A DNA stretch of 34,444 nt, taken from the NCBI RefSeq assembly GCF_019795155.1, contig NZ_JAILYN010000047.1, positions 1 to 34,444 of the forward strand, given 5' to 3'. Source of the DNA: Marinobacterium arenosum (lineage in GTDB: Bacteria > Pseudomonadota > Gammaproteobacteria > Pseudomonadales > Balneatricaceae). Shown here piece after piece: positions 1-10,446 of the stretch. Each line of letters opens with the position of its first letter. Within the stretch, counting starts at the first letter, position 1. The notes under the pieces are model-generated. The model did no database searches. It saw only the letters and a program-made list of their open reading frames with translations, and had not been told where the DNA came from. The position numbers and the translations under genes are program-made.

Positions 1-80
1 CACTTTCGTGTTGCCGACAAGGCGAGAGCGGCGTTATCCCCGGGCATTAAAGAGCTGCCCATGCCGCTACCCCGTGAGAA

Positions 81-117
81 AGAAAAATGCCAGTCAGTTG
101 GCTTAACTGACTGGCAT
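81..117 (-). terminator. Rho-independent terminator of dctP
   Basis: A perfect 13-bp inverted repeat (ATGCCAGTCAGTT / AACTGACTGGCAT, 87-99 and 105-117) with a 5-base loop is followed on the minus strand by a T-rich tail (from 86 downward). It lies about 40 bases past the dctP stop codon and ends that transcript. Bases 1-80 hold no recognisable gene. Confidence 0.85.
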
Positions 118-155
118 TAGGCCTCGGCCGGGTTTTCGCGTCTTAACAGACTGAC

Positions 156-1184
156 TTACTGCTGTTCAGCCTGCTTGATCTCGGCCACCAGGCCATCCAG
201 TACCCGCTGGCCGCCCGGCCCGACCATCTCAACGAAGGTGCGCTGCAATACCTGGGCCCGCTGGCGAAACGCGGCCCGCTCCTGGTCGGACAGCTCGATC
301 ATCTGAATATCCGGCTTCTTGGCCTTGATCTTCTCCAGCAGGGCCGCGTTATGGCGCTTCTGGTAGTCGAAGACATAATCGGCGGCCTCATCCATCGCTT
401 CCTTGACTAGCTTCTGCTGCTGCTCGCTCAGCTCGTCGAACCAGTCCGGGTTGGCCAACACCGCTGCGGTGAATTGCTGATGGCCGGGCCAGATCATGTA
501 GTCGGTAACCTCGTAGAACTTCATCTCCTCGATCGCCGAGACCGGGTTCTCCTGGCCGTCCACCATGCTCAGCTGCAATGCGCCGTAGACCTCCGAGAAC
601 GGCAGCGGGGTCGGATTGGCGCCGAACTGCCGGTAGGTCTCGGTCAGCATCGGCGACGCCATGATGCGCATCTTGAAGTTGGCGAAATCCGCCGGCTTGC
701 GGATCTCCCGGCGGGTGGTCCAAACCATCTCGCCTTCCGGATACACGGACATCAGCTTCAGGGACGACTGACGGAAGTTGGCATCCAGGTCGTCATAGAT
801 GGTCTTGCTGTGTTTCAGCACCTGCTTGTTGACCGCATCCCGGTCGGAGAGCAGGTAGGGTACCGACAGCACCTGGATCTCCGGCACGAAGGAGCCGACA
901 TGGCCGGTGCCGACAGTGGTGAACTGCAGCACACCGTTGGCCACCATCTCGACGGTATCGGCGGAATCGCCGAGGGTGCCGAACGGGAAAACCTTCAATT
1001 TGATATCACCGCCGGACTTCTGCTCCAGCAGTTCGCCCAGTTTTTTGGCATGCGCTTCCTGGATGCTGCCCGGAATCTCTTCGATGGCGATCTTCCAGGT
1101 CGCCGCCTGTACCCCCTGTACCGCCAGTCCCATGCCCAATACCAGTCCACATGCCAGTGCTTTATTCAGTCGTTTAACAAACAT
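156..1184 (-). CDS. dctP: TRAP transporter solute-binding protein (DctP family)
   Basis: This is the periplasmic substrate-binding subunit of a TRAP transporter, 342 aa. Residues 1-27 form a Sec signal peptide (charged MFVKRLNK, hydrophobic core, cleavage probably after VQAA). The mature protein has the DctP fold signatures: a kvFPfGtLGds-type strand, FKMRIMAS around the substrate-binding arginine, and the VYGALQLSMVDGQENP helix/strand that closes the ligand pocket. The start is ATG 1184, preceded by GAGGCAAG. The membrane genes dctQM are divergent on the other strand, so this subunit has its own promoter (1268-1296) and terminator (81-117). The ligand cannot be named; an organic acid is most likely. 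The protein is clearly different from the second DctP in this window (31117-32100). Confidence 0.93.
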   Translation of the reverse strand: MFVKRLNKALACGLVLGMGLAVQGVQAATWKIAIEEIPGSIQEAHAKKLGELLEQKSGGDIKLKVFPFGTLGDSADTVEMVANGVLQFTTVGTGHVGSFVPEIQVLSVPYLLSDRDAVNKQVLKHSKTIYDDLDANFRQSSLKLMSVYPEGEMVWTTRREIRKPADFANFKMRIMASPMLTETYRQFGANPTPLPFSEVYGALQLSMVDGQENPVSAIEEMKFYEVTDYMIWPGHQQFTAAVLANPDWFDELSEQQQKLVKEAMDEAADYVFDYQKRHNAALLEKIKAKKPDIQMIELSDQERAAFRQRAQVLQRTFVEMVGPGGQRVLDGLVAEIKQAEQQ

Positions 1185-1267
1185 TTCGACTTGCCTCTAC
1201 TTGTTTTTGTTTTGAGAGCGGTCTGCTGCCCCATGAAGCCGCACTGCGGTGAGGGACATTAACCAGC

Positions 1268-1296
1268 ACAATAAGCAGGCATAAAAACCATGTCAA
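1268..1296 (-). promoter_or_regulatory. Sigma70-type promoter of dctP
   Basis: On the minus strand a perfect -35 TTGACA (1296-1291) is followed after exactly 17 bases by TATTGT (1273-1268; 4 of 6 matches to TATAAT). The start of transcription would fall near 1261, giving a leader of about 75 bases before dctP. Confidence 0.7.
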
Positions 1297-1393
1297 TTCT
1301 TAAATAATTTCATGACAATCAGAGCAAGCTCGGCTGTGGAGCTACCTGGAATAGTGAACAGAGGTGCTTGACGACCTGTTTTTTTTATGACTT

Positions 1394-1430
1394 CATTACA
1401 ATCACCGCAAGGACCACTACTATTGTAATG
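1394..1430. promoter_or_regulatory. Candidate operator upstream of dctQM
   Basis: A perfect 9-bp inverted repeat, CATTACAAT (1394-1402) and ATTGTAATG (1422-1430), has arm centres 28 bases apart. It lies in AT-rich DNA just upstream of the dctQ ribosome binding site, in the divergent dctP/dctQ region. Its symmetry and position fit a regulator site. The dctQM promoter itself is unclear: a TTGACG at 1368-1373 has no well-spaced -10, and the TATAAT at 1433-1438 is too close to the start codon to be convincing. Confidence 0.45.
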
Positions 1431-1455
1431 ATTATAATAATAACCGGAGGCCCCC

Positions 1456-2043
1456 ATGTACGAGCATTCCACCTCTGTCGCCCCCTGCCCGCCGCCCCTG
1501 CAGCGGCTGCTGCACCGGATTGATCAGGCGGTTGGCTGCAGCGAGTCCTTTCTGCTCACCAGTGCAGTTCTGCTGATCGCCCTGAACTCCATCGCCAATG
1601 TGGTTGGCCGGTTCGCACTGGGCCAGAGCATCTACTTTTCCGAGGAGTTGAACCAGTTCCTGATCCTGGTGGTGACCTTTATCGGCGCCAGCTTCGCGGC
1701 CCGCCACGGTCGCCATATCCGGATGACGGCGATGTACGACGCCCTCGGGGTCCGCCCGCGCAAACTGCTGATGCTGGCGATCAGCCTGCTGACCGCAGCG
1801 GTGATGTTCTACCTCTGTTACTACTCCATCCTCTACGTCATGAAGGTGGAACGGATCGGCCGGGTAACACCGGCGCTGCAATGGCCGATGTACCTCACCT
1901 TCATCGTGGTCCCGGTCGGTTTCTTCATGATGGGTGTGCAGTACTGCCTGACATTTATCCGCAACCTGATGCACCGGGAGGTCTACCACTCGTTTCACGA
2001 GATGGAGACGAAAGAGAACGATTCGCCCGAGCAGTCCATCTAA
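1456..2043 (+). CDS. dctQ: TRAP transporter small membrane subunit (DctQ family)
   Basis: This is the small integral membrane subunit of a TRAP transporter, 195 aa, usual for DctQ. Four hydrophobic segments are visible (about residues 33-52, 66-84, 103-127 and 146-166). The second contains the family-typical FSEELNQFLILVVTFIGAS followed by the basic RHGRHIRM loop. The start is ATG 1456, preceded at 5 bases by GGAGG. It is followed after 15 bases by dctM and is surely cotranscribed. With dctM and the divergent dctP (156-1184) it should form one Na+-dependent importer. Confidence 0.92.
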   Translation: MYEHSTSVAPCPPPLQRLLHRIDQAVGCSESFLLTSAVLLIALNSIANVVGRFALGQSIYFSEELNQFLILVVTFIGASFAARHGRHIRMTAMYDALGVRPRKLLMLAISLLTAAVMFYLCYYSILYVMKVERIGRVTPALQWPMYLTFIVVPVGFFMMGVQYCLTFIRNLMHREVYHSFHEMETKENDSPEQSI

Positions 2044-2058
2044 CCGGAGGTCAGAGCG

Positions 2059-3339
2059 ATGACTACTGTAATTATCCTGCTGATGCTGGCGCTGCTGCTG
2101 GCCGGCTTTCCGATGATGATGCCACTGTTGATAGCGGCCCTGGTCGGCTTCCACTTCGTACTGGAGATCAGTCCGCTGACCGCCATCCAACAGATGATCA
2201 GCGGCGTGCAACCCGCCTCTCTGGTAGCGATCCCGATGTTCGTACTGGCCGCGGATATCGTCACCCGCGGCATCGCCGCCAACCGTCTGATCGACGTGGC
2301 GATGGCCTTCATCGGCCACGTCCGTGGCGGTATGGCGATCACCTCGTCGGTCAGCTGCGCGATGTTCGGTGCGGTGTCCGGCTCCACCCAGGCCACCGTG
2401 GTCGCGGTGGGCAGCGCCATGCGACCGCGGATGCGCGCGCACGGCTACCAGGACTCCTTCGTACTGGCACTGATCGTCAACGCCAGTGACCTGGCCTACC
2501 TGATTCCGCCCAGCATGGGGATGATCATCTTCGGGGTGATCTACGGCGCCTCGGTCGGTGAGCTGTTCATCGCCGGTATCGGGCCGGGCCTGCTGCTGGT
2601 GGCGATGTTCTCGCTGTACTGCTACATCTACGCGGTCTACAAGGGGATCGAAGTGATCCCGAAGGCCAGCTGGCGCGAGCGACTGCAGTCCTGCCGGCGT
2701 GCGTTCCCGGCGCTGATGTTTCCGGTGATCACCATTGGCGGCATCTATTCGGGGGTGTTCAGTCCAACCGAAGCGGCATCGGTATCGGTGCTCTACGCAC
2801 TGATCCTCGAACTGTTCGTCTACAAGTCGATGAAGCTGCGCGACATCCACGAAACAGCCCAGTCCACCGGCATCATCACCGCCGTGGTGTTTGTCCTGAT
2901 CGCGGCCGGCGCGGCCTTCAGCTGGATGATCTCGTTCGCGATGATCCCGCAGGAGCTACTCGGCGGGCTGAACATGTCGGCGATGTCCGATATCGAGATC
3001 CTGCTGATCATCTCGCTGGCATTCTTCGTCGGCTGCATGTTCGTCGATCCGATCGTGGTGATGCTGATCCTGGTGCCGATCTTCGCACCGGTGATCAAGG
3101 CTTCCGGTATCGACCCGATCCTGGTCGGCGTGATCATCACCCTGCAGACCGCGATCGGCTCGGCCACGCCGCCGTTCGGCTGCGATATCTTCACCGCCAT
3201 CGCGATCTTCAAGCGGCCTTACGTCGAGGTGGTCAAGGGCACGCCGCCGTTCATCCTGATGTTGCTGACGGTGTCGGTGCTGTTGATCTTCTTCCCGCAG
3301 ATCAGCCTGTTCCTGCGCGACCTGGCATTCGGCTACTGA
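2059..3339 (+). CDS. dctM: TRAP transporter large permease subunit (DctM family)
   Basis: This is the large transport subunit of the TRAP system, 426 aa, typical length, with about 12 membrane segments throughout. Family hallmarks include GHVRGGMAITSSVSCAMFGAVSGS near residues 89-112 and the LIPPSMGMIIFGV segment, repeated in the second half as GSATPPFG. GGAGG lies 8 bases before ATG 2059. It is the last gene of the dctQM unit and is followed by a strong terminator (3377-3401). The substrate follows from the unknown specificity of the partner DctP. Confidence 0.94.
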   Translation: MTTVIILLMLALLLAGFPMMMPLLIAALVGFHFVLEISPLTAIQQMISGVQPASLVAIPMFVLAADIVTRGIAANRLIDVAMAFIGHVRGGMAITSSVSCAMFGAVSGSTQATVVAVGSAMRPRMRAHGYQDSFVLALIVNASDLAYLIPPSMGMIIFGVIYGASVGELFIAGIGPGLLLVAMFSLYCYIYAVYKGIEVIPKASWRERLQSCRRAFPALMFPVITIGGIYSGVFSPTEAASVSVLYALILELFVYKSMKLRDIHETAQSTGIITAVVFVLIAAGAAFSWMISFAMIPQELLGGLNMSAMSDIEILLIISLAFFVGCMFVDPIVVMLILVPIFAPVIKASGIDPILVGVIITLQTAIGSATPPFGCDIFTAIAIFKRPYVEVVKGTPPFILMLLTVSVLLIFFPQISLFLRDLAFGY

Positions 3340-3376
3340 GGTTCCATTAAGGTCTACCTGCAAGGGTGACTGTGTT

Positions 3377-3401
3377 GCCGGGCGGGATGCCCGGCTTTTT
3401 T
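3377..3401 (+). terminator. Rho-independent terminator of dctQM
   Basis: The stem GCCGGGC / GCCCGGC (3377-3383 and 3389-3395) has a GGGAT loop and a run of six T (3396-3401), 37 bases after the dctM stop. Confidence 0.9.
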
Positions 3402-3415
3402 ATAAACAGCCGTGA

Positions 3416-3524
3416 GTTAACGGTTTTGAGTGAACAGTGGCTCAGGCTCGCATCGGGTACGGTGTCGCCCCTAGAGCGCATGGACCACGCAACGCTGTTA
3501 GCCCATCACTGTTAACTCATAACT
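3416..3524. repeat. Degenerate 14-bp (2 x 7) GTTAACT repeats, locus 1
   Basis: Between the dctM terminator and the response-regulator terminator lie two units in tandem, GTTAGCCCATCACT (3497-3510) and GTTAACTCATAACT (3511-3524). A more degraded copy lies at 3416-3443. The same 14-bp period and GTTAACT core recur at 14728-14755, 21823-21892 and 34270-34321. Confidence 0.55.
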
Positions 3525-3531
3525 GACGGAT

Positions 3532-3561
3532 AAAAAGAGCGACCCTAGGGTCGCTCTTTTT
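3532..3561. terminator. Bidirectional rho-independent terminator
   Basis: A perfect palindrome has arms AAAAAGAGCGACC and GGTCGCTCTTTTT around CTAG. It has A/T runs on both sides, so it can end the minus-strand response-regulator transcript (stop at 3590) and also plus-strand readthrough from dctM. Confidence 0.88.
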
Positions 3562-3589
3562 ATGTCTTTTGCCTGTAACCAACGTCGTA

Positions 3590-4399
3590 TCAGCGTACGC
3601 TGGCGATATATTTAGACAGGTGAGCCATCTTGTCCGGGTCGTCGTCGACGAACTGGACCTTGACGTTGATGAAGGTGGAATTGAGCTTCTTCTCCTGCGC
3701 CTGCACCATCAGGATGAAGCCGTTGACCCGTGCCACACTGTCGCCGGACAGCTGTTCGATATCGACCACCACCTGCTCCAGCACCTGCGGAATGGCGCCC
3801 TCGTTCTTCACCACCACCAGCACTTCCTGCAGGCTGAGGTCCTTGATGGCACAGCGGTAGATCCCCTGGCTGGTACGCAACTGGGCCAATCCCTTGGCGT
3901 TGGCGGCCGGCTTGGCCGCTTCTTGCGGCGCCTGCTGGCCGGCTTGGCGGGCGGCACGGCGGGCAAGATCCTGTTCAATCAGCGCCTGCGCCCGCTGCTG
4001 CTTCTCGGCACTCAGTTTGCCGGTCTTGGCCAGCAGCTTGACCATCTTGTCGGTCAACTGCTCGGCATTGAACGGTTTGCCGAGGTAGTCGTTGACGCCG
4101 GCCTGGATCGCCTTCAGCACGTAGCCACGCTCGCCCCGGCTGGTAACCATCAGGAACGGCACCGCCTTGTGGGTTTCGTCGGCGCGAGTCCACTGCAACA
4201 GTTCCAGCCCGCTGACCTCCGGCATCTCCCAGTCGCAGAGGATGATGTCGTACGGCTGACGCTGCATCAGCTCCATCGCTTCCAGGCCGTTGATCGCCGC
4301 ATCCACCGCATATTCCGGGAACGCCTCGTTGACGATCTTGGTTACCCGTTCACGAATGAACTTGGCATCATCGACAATCAGTACTCGAACATTGCTCAT
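3590..4399 (-). CDS. Response regulator with C-terminal PilZ-like domain
   Basis: This is a 269-aa cytoplasmic protein. Residues 4-120 form a CheY-like receiver domain with all key residues: acidic pair D10/D11, phospho-acceptor D56 (ILCDWEMP), T86 and K108 (GKPF). A hydrophilic, Ala/Gln/Lys-rich linker spans about 125-168. The tail (about 170-269) looks like a PilZ-type beta barrel (YRCAIKDLSLQEV). The usual DxSxxG signature is incomplete (DLSLQE), and an RxxxR c-di-GMP arm is not obvious, so nucleotide binding is uncertain. The gene stands alone between a terminator and a 500-base gap, and no histidine kinase is near. A role in motility or surface behaviour is inference only. GAGAG precedes ATG 4399. 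Confidence 0.85.
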   Translation of the reverse strand: MSNVRVLIVDDAKFIRERVTKIVNEAFPEYAVDAAINGLEAMELMQRQPYDIILCDWEMPEVSGLELLQWTRADETHKAVPFLMVTSRGERGYVLKAIQAGVNDYLGKPFNAEQLTDKMVKLLAKTGKLSAEKQQRAQALIEQDLARRAARQAGQQAPQEAAKPAANAKGLAQLRTSQGIYRCAIKDLSLQEVLVVVKNEGAIPQVLEQVVVDIEQLSGDSVARVNGFILMVQAQEKKLNSTFINVKVQFVDDDPDKMAHLSKYIASVR

Positions 4400-4903
4400 C
4401 TGGACTCTCTTAACAGCGCCTGATCCTGAAACTCGGCCCTGACTCTTCCGTAACCGATTTAATTAACGGGTTATTTTCCAGATTCTTTGCCCCAACCGCC
4501 AGCCATTCAGATCAAAATGCCGACAATTGTTCGAGCGACCATCAATCAGCCACAAAAAACACCATAGGTGGTTGCCGTTGAGCACATCGGTAAACGCGAC
4601 CCGCTTCGTGACGAAGCGTACACCTGAGTAGCCTGGTCAGTAAGCAAACGCGGTGCAATATGTAGATACGGAAAGTGGCGGCGACTCGAGCAAACGGAAG
4701 GTGTATGCCGCCGGCCAGTTTCAGGGCATCCGCCCGGTTGCCGAGCATGATGCTGAATGGGATGAGGTCGCTATAGAATCGCGGCGGGAACGACTGGCCG
4801 ATATGACCGCGGCAGCAGGAAAATCGGTTGAATCAGCCCGTAGCGTCAATACTGGATGGAGCTAGTGGCGGGGCTCCGCTTGGCGAAGCCCAATTCAAAT
4901 ACC
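4400..4903. other. 500-base gap without a recognised gene
   Basis: No gene is convincing here. A short open frame at 4653-4865 (+, 70 codons) is hydrophilic, matches no family I know and has no clear ribosome binding site. It may be a remnant or chance. A perfect short hairpin, CGCTTCGT-G-ACGAAGCG, lies near 4603-4619. A weaker one, GGGCT...AGCCC, lies at about 4870-4891, just past the cupin stop, but has no T-run. The upstream part should contain the response-regulator promoter, which I could not place. Confidence 0.4.
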
Positions 4904-5248
4904 CTAGGCAAAAACGAAGTACTTGCGCACTGTCTCCACCACTTCCCAGGTGCCTTTCATGCCGGGCTCGATCACGAACACATCGCCGGCCTTCAGGTGC
5001 TTCGGCTCCTCCCCTTCCGGAGTGACGATGCAGTAACCGTCCAGGAAATGGCAGAACTCCCACTTGTCGTAGTTCACCTCAAATTTGCCCGGCGTGCAGA
5101 TCCAGGTACCCATGATCTTGCTGCCATCCTGAGATGTGTAGGCATTGAGGTTTACGGTGTGCGGGTCACCGCCGATGCGCATCCACTTGGTGGCATCAAC
5201 GACAGGGGTGGGGCAGGTTTCGCGTAGTACAGTGATAAAATCGGACAT
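4904..5248 (-). CDS. Small cupin-domain protein (DUF861 / Cupin_3 type)
   Basis: This is a 114-aa single-domain cupin. The sequence runs through the typical pattern ending in WEFCHFLDGYCIVTPEG, then HLKAGDVFVIEPGMKGTWEV, which is the second cupin motif in the form seen in the DUF861/ureidoglycine-aminohydrolase-like branch. Metal-ligand positions are partly present (E/H in WEFCHF). The start is ATG 5248, preceded at about 7 bases by GGAG. It is a single gene. The function is unknown; proteins of this type are often stress-linked or bind small ligands, which is family knowledge rather than something visible here. Confidence 0.8.
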   Translation of the reverse strand: MSDFITVLRETCPTPVVDATKWMRIGGDPHTVNLNAYTSQDGSKIMGTWICTPGKFEVNYDKWEFCHFLDGYCIVTPEGEEPKHLKAGDVFVIEPGMKGTWEVVETVRKYFVFA

Positions 5249-5420
5249 GTCAGCTCCAGGTAAGGCGATGAAAGATCAGGCATTATGGAGCCAGCGCAAT
5301 GCCGGATGCTGTCTGGTTCCGACACTGAAAGGATTAAATGCGGCGGAGAAAAGGTCACGGCGATGTACCTTTTTATGCAAGCAAAATCTAACCCACCCTC
5401 AGGCGCCTGCCGGGCCTCAA

Positions 5421-5450
5421 ATAAAAGAGCCCGCCGGTTGCCCGGCAGGC
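5421..5450 (-). terminator. Rho-independent terminator of clpB
   Basis: On the minus strand the stem GCCTGCCGG / CCGGCGGGC (one mismatch) has a 4-base loop (5438-5441). It is followed by a T-rich tail (TCTTTTAT), about 30 bases past the clpB stop. Confidence 0.85.
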
Positions 5451-5481
5451 CCTAACTTCAAAACGGACGCTTGATGTTCAA

Positions 5482-8058
<2,577 letters not shown>

Positions 8059-8071
8059 GTAGCCTCCTATT

Positions 8072-8265
8072 GAGGCTGTCGCTAAACGTAGCGAGCGATG
8101 GTGAGACAAGGCAAAAATCGGTGAAAAAGCGGAGTTTACGTACTGTAAATGAGCATATTACTCGCTCCGCTCGCCCTTCGGGCCGCCTTACAGGCGTTTT
8201 GCGCAAGCGCAATGAGCCGATTTTTAACGCCGTATCACCGAGCGCAGTAGTTTTGCGACGGCCTC
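8072..8265. repeat. MITE/REP-like palindromic element in the clpB leader
   Basis: The terminal inverted repeats are GAGGCTGTCGC (8072-8082) and GCGACGGCCTC (8255-8265), matching at 10 of 11 positions. Similarity continues inward as imperfect arms of about 50 bases, ending in the exact pair AAAAATCGG (8113-8121) / CCGATTTTT (8217-8225). A central segment (8122-8216) contains further small palindromes. No transposase is encoded. The length (about 194 bp), terminal symmetry and lack of coding capacity fit a non-autonomous miniature element or an intergenic REP-like repeat. One end lies 3 bases from the clpB Shine-Dalgarno sequence. Confidence 0.7.
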
Positions 8266-8349
8266 TAATTCCACGCCGCGTAACGCCAACGTGCTATATG
8301 CGCTCCTCCAGCGAGCAAGCGCGTGAATTACTCTGCCGTTTGAACATCA

Positions 8350-8380
8350 ACATGGGGACGCACACCGCCGCCTTCAAGGG
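8350..8380 (-). promoter_or_regulatory. Heat-shock (sigma32) promoter of clpB
   Basis: On the minus strand CCCTTGAA (8380-8373), a 15-base spacer and CCCCATGT (8357-8350) match the sigma32 consensus (CTTGAA / CCCCATnT) almost perfectly. Transcription would begin near 8344, giving a leader of about 285 bases that crosses the palindromic element before reaching clpB. Confidence 0.8.
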
Positions 8381-8526
8381 CAATCGACAACAACATTAGC
8401 CATTATTGATATAGTGCAAGGGATCAGGCCGATCTCCACACGGCCCCGGCTCTGCTAGCTGTGCAGCAAGCCACAGCATAGCCAAGCCGGCGCCTAAGCG
8501 ATGTCGAGCGCGGTGACGTAATGAAG

Positions 8527-10446
8527 TTACAAGCCGAGCCACTCGGGCCGGCGCGGGATATCGACCGACAGCACCGGTTCCATGCGGATGGTACCCAGCT
8601 CGATCAGCTCGGCAACCCCGGCCTCGGTCGGCCCGCTGATATGGCTACGATAGATCAGCACCCGATTGACACCGCGATGATCTTCGGGGGACCAGGTGGC
8701 CGGTGAACAGACCCCCTCGAGTCCTTCGGGTATCCAGTCCTGATGCTGGTAGATGGCGCTACGTATATTCGGCCCGCTAAGGCCACCATTGCGGTCGGCC
8801 CACTCCATCGCTTCCTTGAGATAGAACATCGAACAGAGACTGCGGATATAGTGAACCGGCCGATAGTTCCGACCCGCCGGGTCTGACATCTTCGAGACTT
8901 CCCGCACCCGATACATGCCCGGCACATTGTCGCCCCACTTGACCGCCCCCATCACCCATACCACGCTATCGGCCGCAACCCCGGCCGCTTTCATCACGGT
9001 CTCGTCAAAGCCCCAGACATTCACCATGAACTGGGTTTCCACGCCTGTAGCGTGGCAGTCCCGCAACAGCGCGGTAACAGAGCCTGTGGTATTGCCGAGA
9101 AAAGCATAATCCGCGGTCAGCTCTTTCAATTGTTGGCACTGCGAACTGAAATCCCCGGGCACCATCGCCTGCCTGATGGACGGCAGTATTTCGAAACCCA
9201 ACTCGACGGCAAATGCCTGGCAGGCTTTTTTCGGCGCGTTGGGGTAGGGCTCATTGGCGCCGATATGCACAAAGCGAGGCGCGCGGTTGCCCCCGCGCGC
9301 CTGCCAATCCGTGTGTGCCCACTGCACCAGGCCGCGACAACCGTCCGAATAGGAAGGACCATAAAAGAAATTGTACGGTGTCGCGCGGCGGCTGCGCAGG
9401 CCGGTCGGGTCGGTCAGAGAGGCGGCATAGGAGTACGAGAACATCGGCACCTGGTCCTCGCTGATCGACTTGATCAGCGCCTCGGTAATCGGTGTCCCGG
9501 CGCCCTGGATCGCAAGTACCCCCTGGGTCTGCCACTTACGGTAGGCAGCCAGAGCCCTGGAGACCAGGTAGGAGGTATCGACAACATCGAGATCGATCAG
9601 CTTGCCGTTGATACCGCCGTTGGCATTGATCCAGTTGGCCGCATCGATGAAAGCCTGGGCATTGATACGGCCAATGGATGCGGTAACGCCGCTGAGGTCA
9701 CTCAATACCCCGACCAGCAGATACTCCCCGCCGTTGCGAATCGGGGCGTGCTGAGCAGCCGGACTGGCCGTCTGCTCAACCGGAGTCACCGGCGGTGCCG
9801 GCCGGTCAACCAACAGCCAGGCCGTCAGACCGCCCAAGGCCAGGCCGGCCGTCAGCGCAATAGCGGCGAGCAAACCACCGAAACGCGGCAAGCCCTTTCC
9901 TAACGGAGCGGCTGTATCCTGTGCCCGCACCCGGTAGACGTTGATCGGCTTGGCGATATTCTTGACCTGCTGTTCGCCGAGGAAGTCATAGCCGAAATGC
10001 GCCTTGCCCGAAACGGCATCGTAGACGGGGCTGGAGATGCAGATGCCGCCGGGGTCGGCCAGTGCCTCCATCCGTGCGGCGATATTGACGCCATCGCCGA
10101 AGATGATGCCGTCGTCGTCCTCGACGACGTCGCCAAGGTTGACGCCGATGCGAAACTCCATGCGCCGCTCGGCGGGCAGTTCCAGGTTGCGGCCTTCCAG
10201 CACTTTCTGGATCTCGACGGCGCCCTCGACCGCCTCCACTGCGCTGGGGAACTCCGCCAGGATATTGTCTCCGGGAGCATCGACAATACGCCCCTGATGG
10301 CGCGTGATCACCCGGCTGATCGCCGCCTGGTACTCTTTCAGCGTATTGATCGTAGCCTGCTCATCGTGCTCCATCAGGCGCGAATATTCGACGACGTCGG
10401 CGCTCAGAATGGCAGACAGTTTACGATGGCCCGGAGGTTGGCTCAT
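8527..10446 (-). CDS. Class III nucleotide cyclase fused to a periplasmic binding protein
   Basis: This is a 639-aa membrane protein. Residues 10-172 are a class III adenylate/guanylate cyclase domain: metal-binding D17 (SADVVEYSRLM) and D60 (APGDN), and transition-state N121 and R125 (GVNIAARM). The base-selecting lysine is replaced by D56, and the second selector position by I114. A single hydrophobic helix spans about 190-213. A Pro-rich linker leads to a type I periplasmic binding protein (about 243-639) of the branched-chain amino-acid/amide class (LLVGVLSDLSGVTASIG, INANGGINGKLIDL). Topology should be cyclase inside, sensor outside. The start is taken at ATG 10446; the frame is open to GTG 10521, but the extra 25 residues are not family-like. 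No ABC permease genes are near, so a sensory role is more likely than transport. Ligand and product are unknown. Confidence 0.88.
   Translation of the reverse strand: MSQPPGHRKLSAILSADVVEYSRLMEHDEQATINTLKEYQAAISRVITRHQGRIVDAPGDNILAEFPSAVEAVEGAVEIQKVLEGRNLELPAERRMEFRIGVNLGDVVEDDDGIIFGDGVNIAARMEALADPGGICISSPVYDAVSGKAHFGYDFLGEQQVKNIAKPINVYRVRAQDTAAPLGKGLPRFGGLLAAIALTAGLALGGLTAWLLVDRPAPPVTPVEQTASPAAQHAPIRNGGEYLLVGVLSDLSGVTASIGRINAQAFIDAANWINANGGINGKLIDLDVVDTSYLVSRALAAYRKWQTQGVLAIQGAGTPITEALIKSISEDQVPMFSYSYAASLTDPTGLRSRRATPYNFFYGPSYSDGCRGLVQWAHTDWQARGGNRAPRFVHIGANEPYPNAPKKACQAFAVELGFEILPSIRQAMVPGDFSSQCQQLKELTADYAFLGNTTGSVTALLRDCHATGVETQFMVNVWGFDETVMKAAGVAADSVVWVMGAVKWGDNVPGMYRVREVSKMSDPAGRNYRPVHYIRSLCSMFYLKEAMEWADRNGGLSGPNIRSAIYQHQDWIPEGLEGVCSPATWSPEDHRGVNRVLIYRSHISGPTEAGVAELIELGTIRMEPVLSVDIPRRPEWLGL

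Noticed and set aside
1432-2850. 472-codon minus-strand open frame opposite dctQM
   Set aside because: Antisense shadow; extremely His/Asp/Gln/Arg-rich, not protein-like.
8059-8109. Longer ClpB N-terminus starting at 8109
   Set aside because: The extra 17 residues come from the repeat element, while AGGAGG and the conserved MRPDKFT start support 8058.
8070-8399. Plus-strand 109-codon open frame upstream of clpB
   Set aside because: It runs through the palindromic element and the sigma32 promoter; it has no domain and no ribosome binding site.
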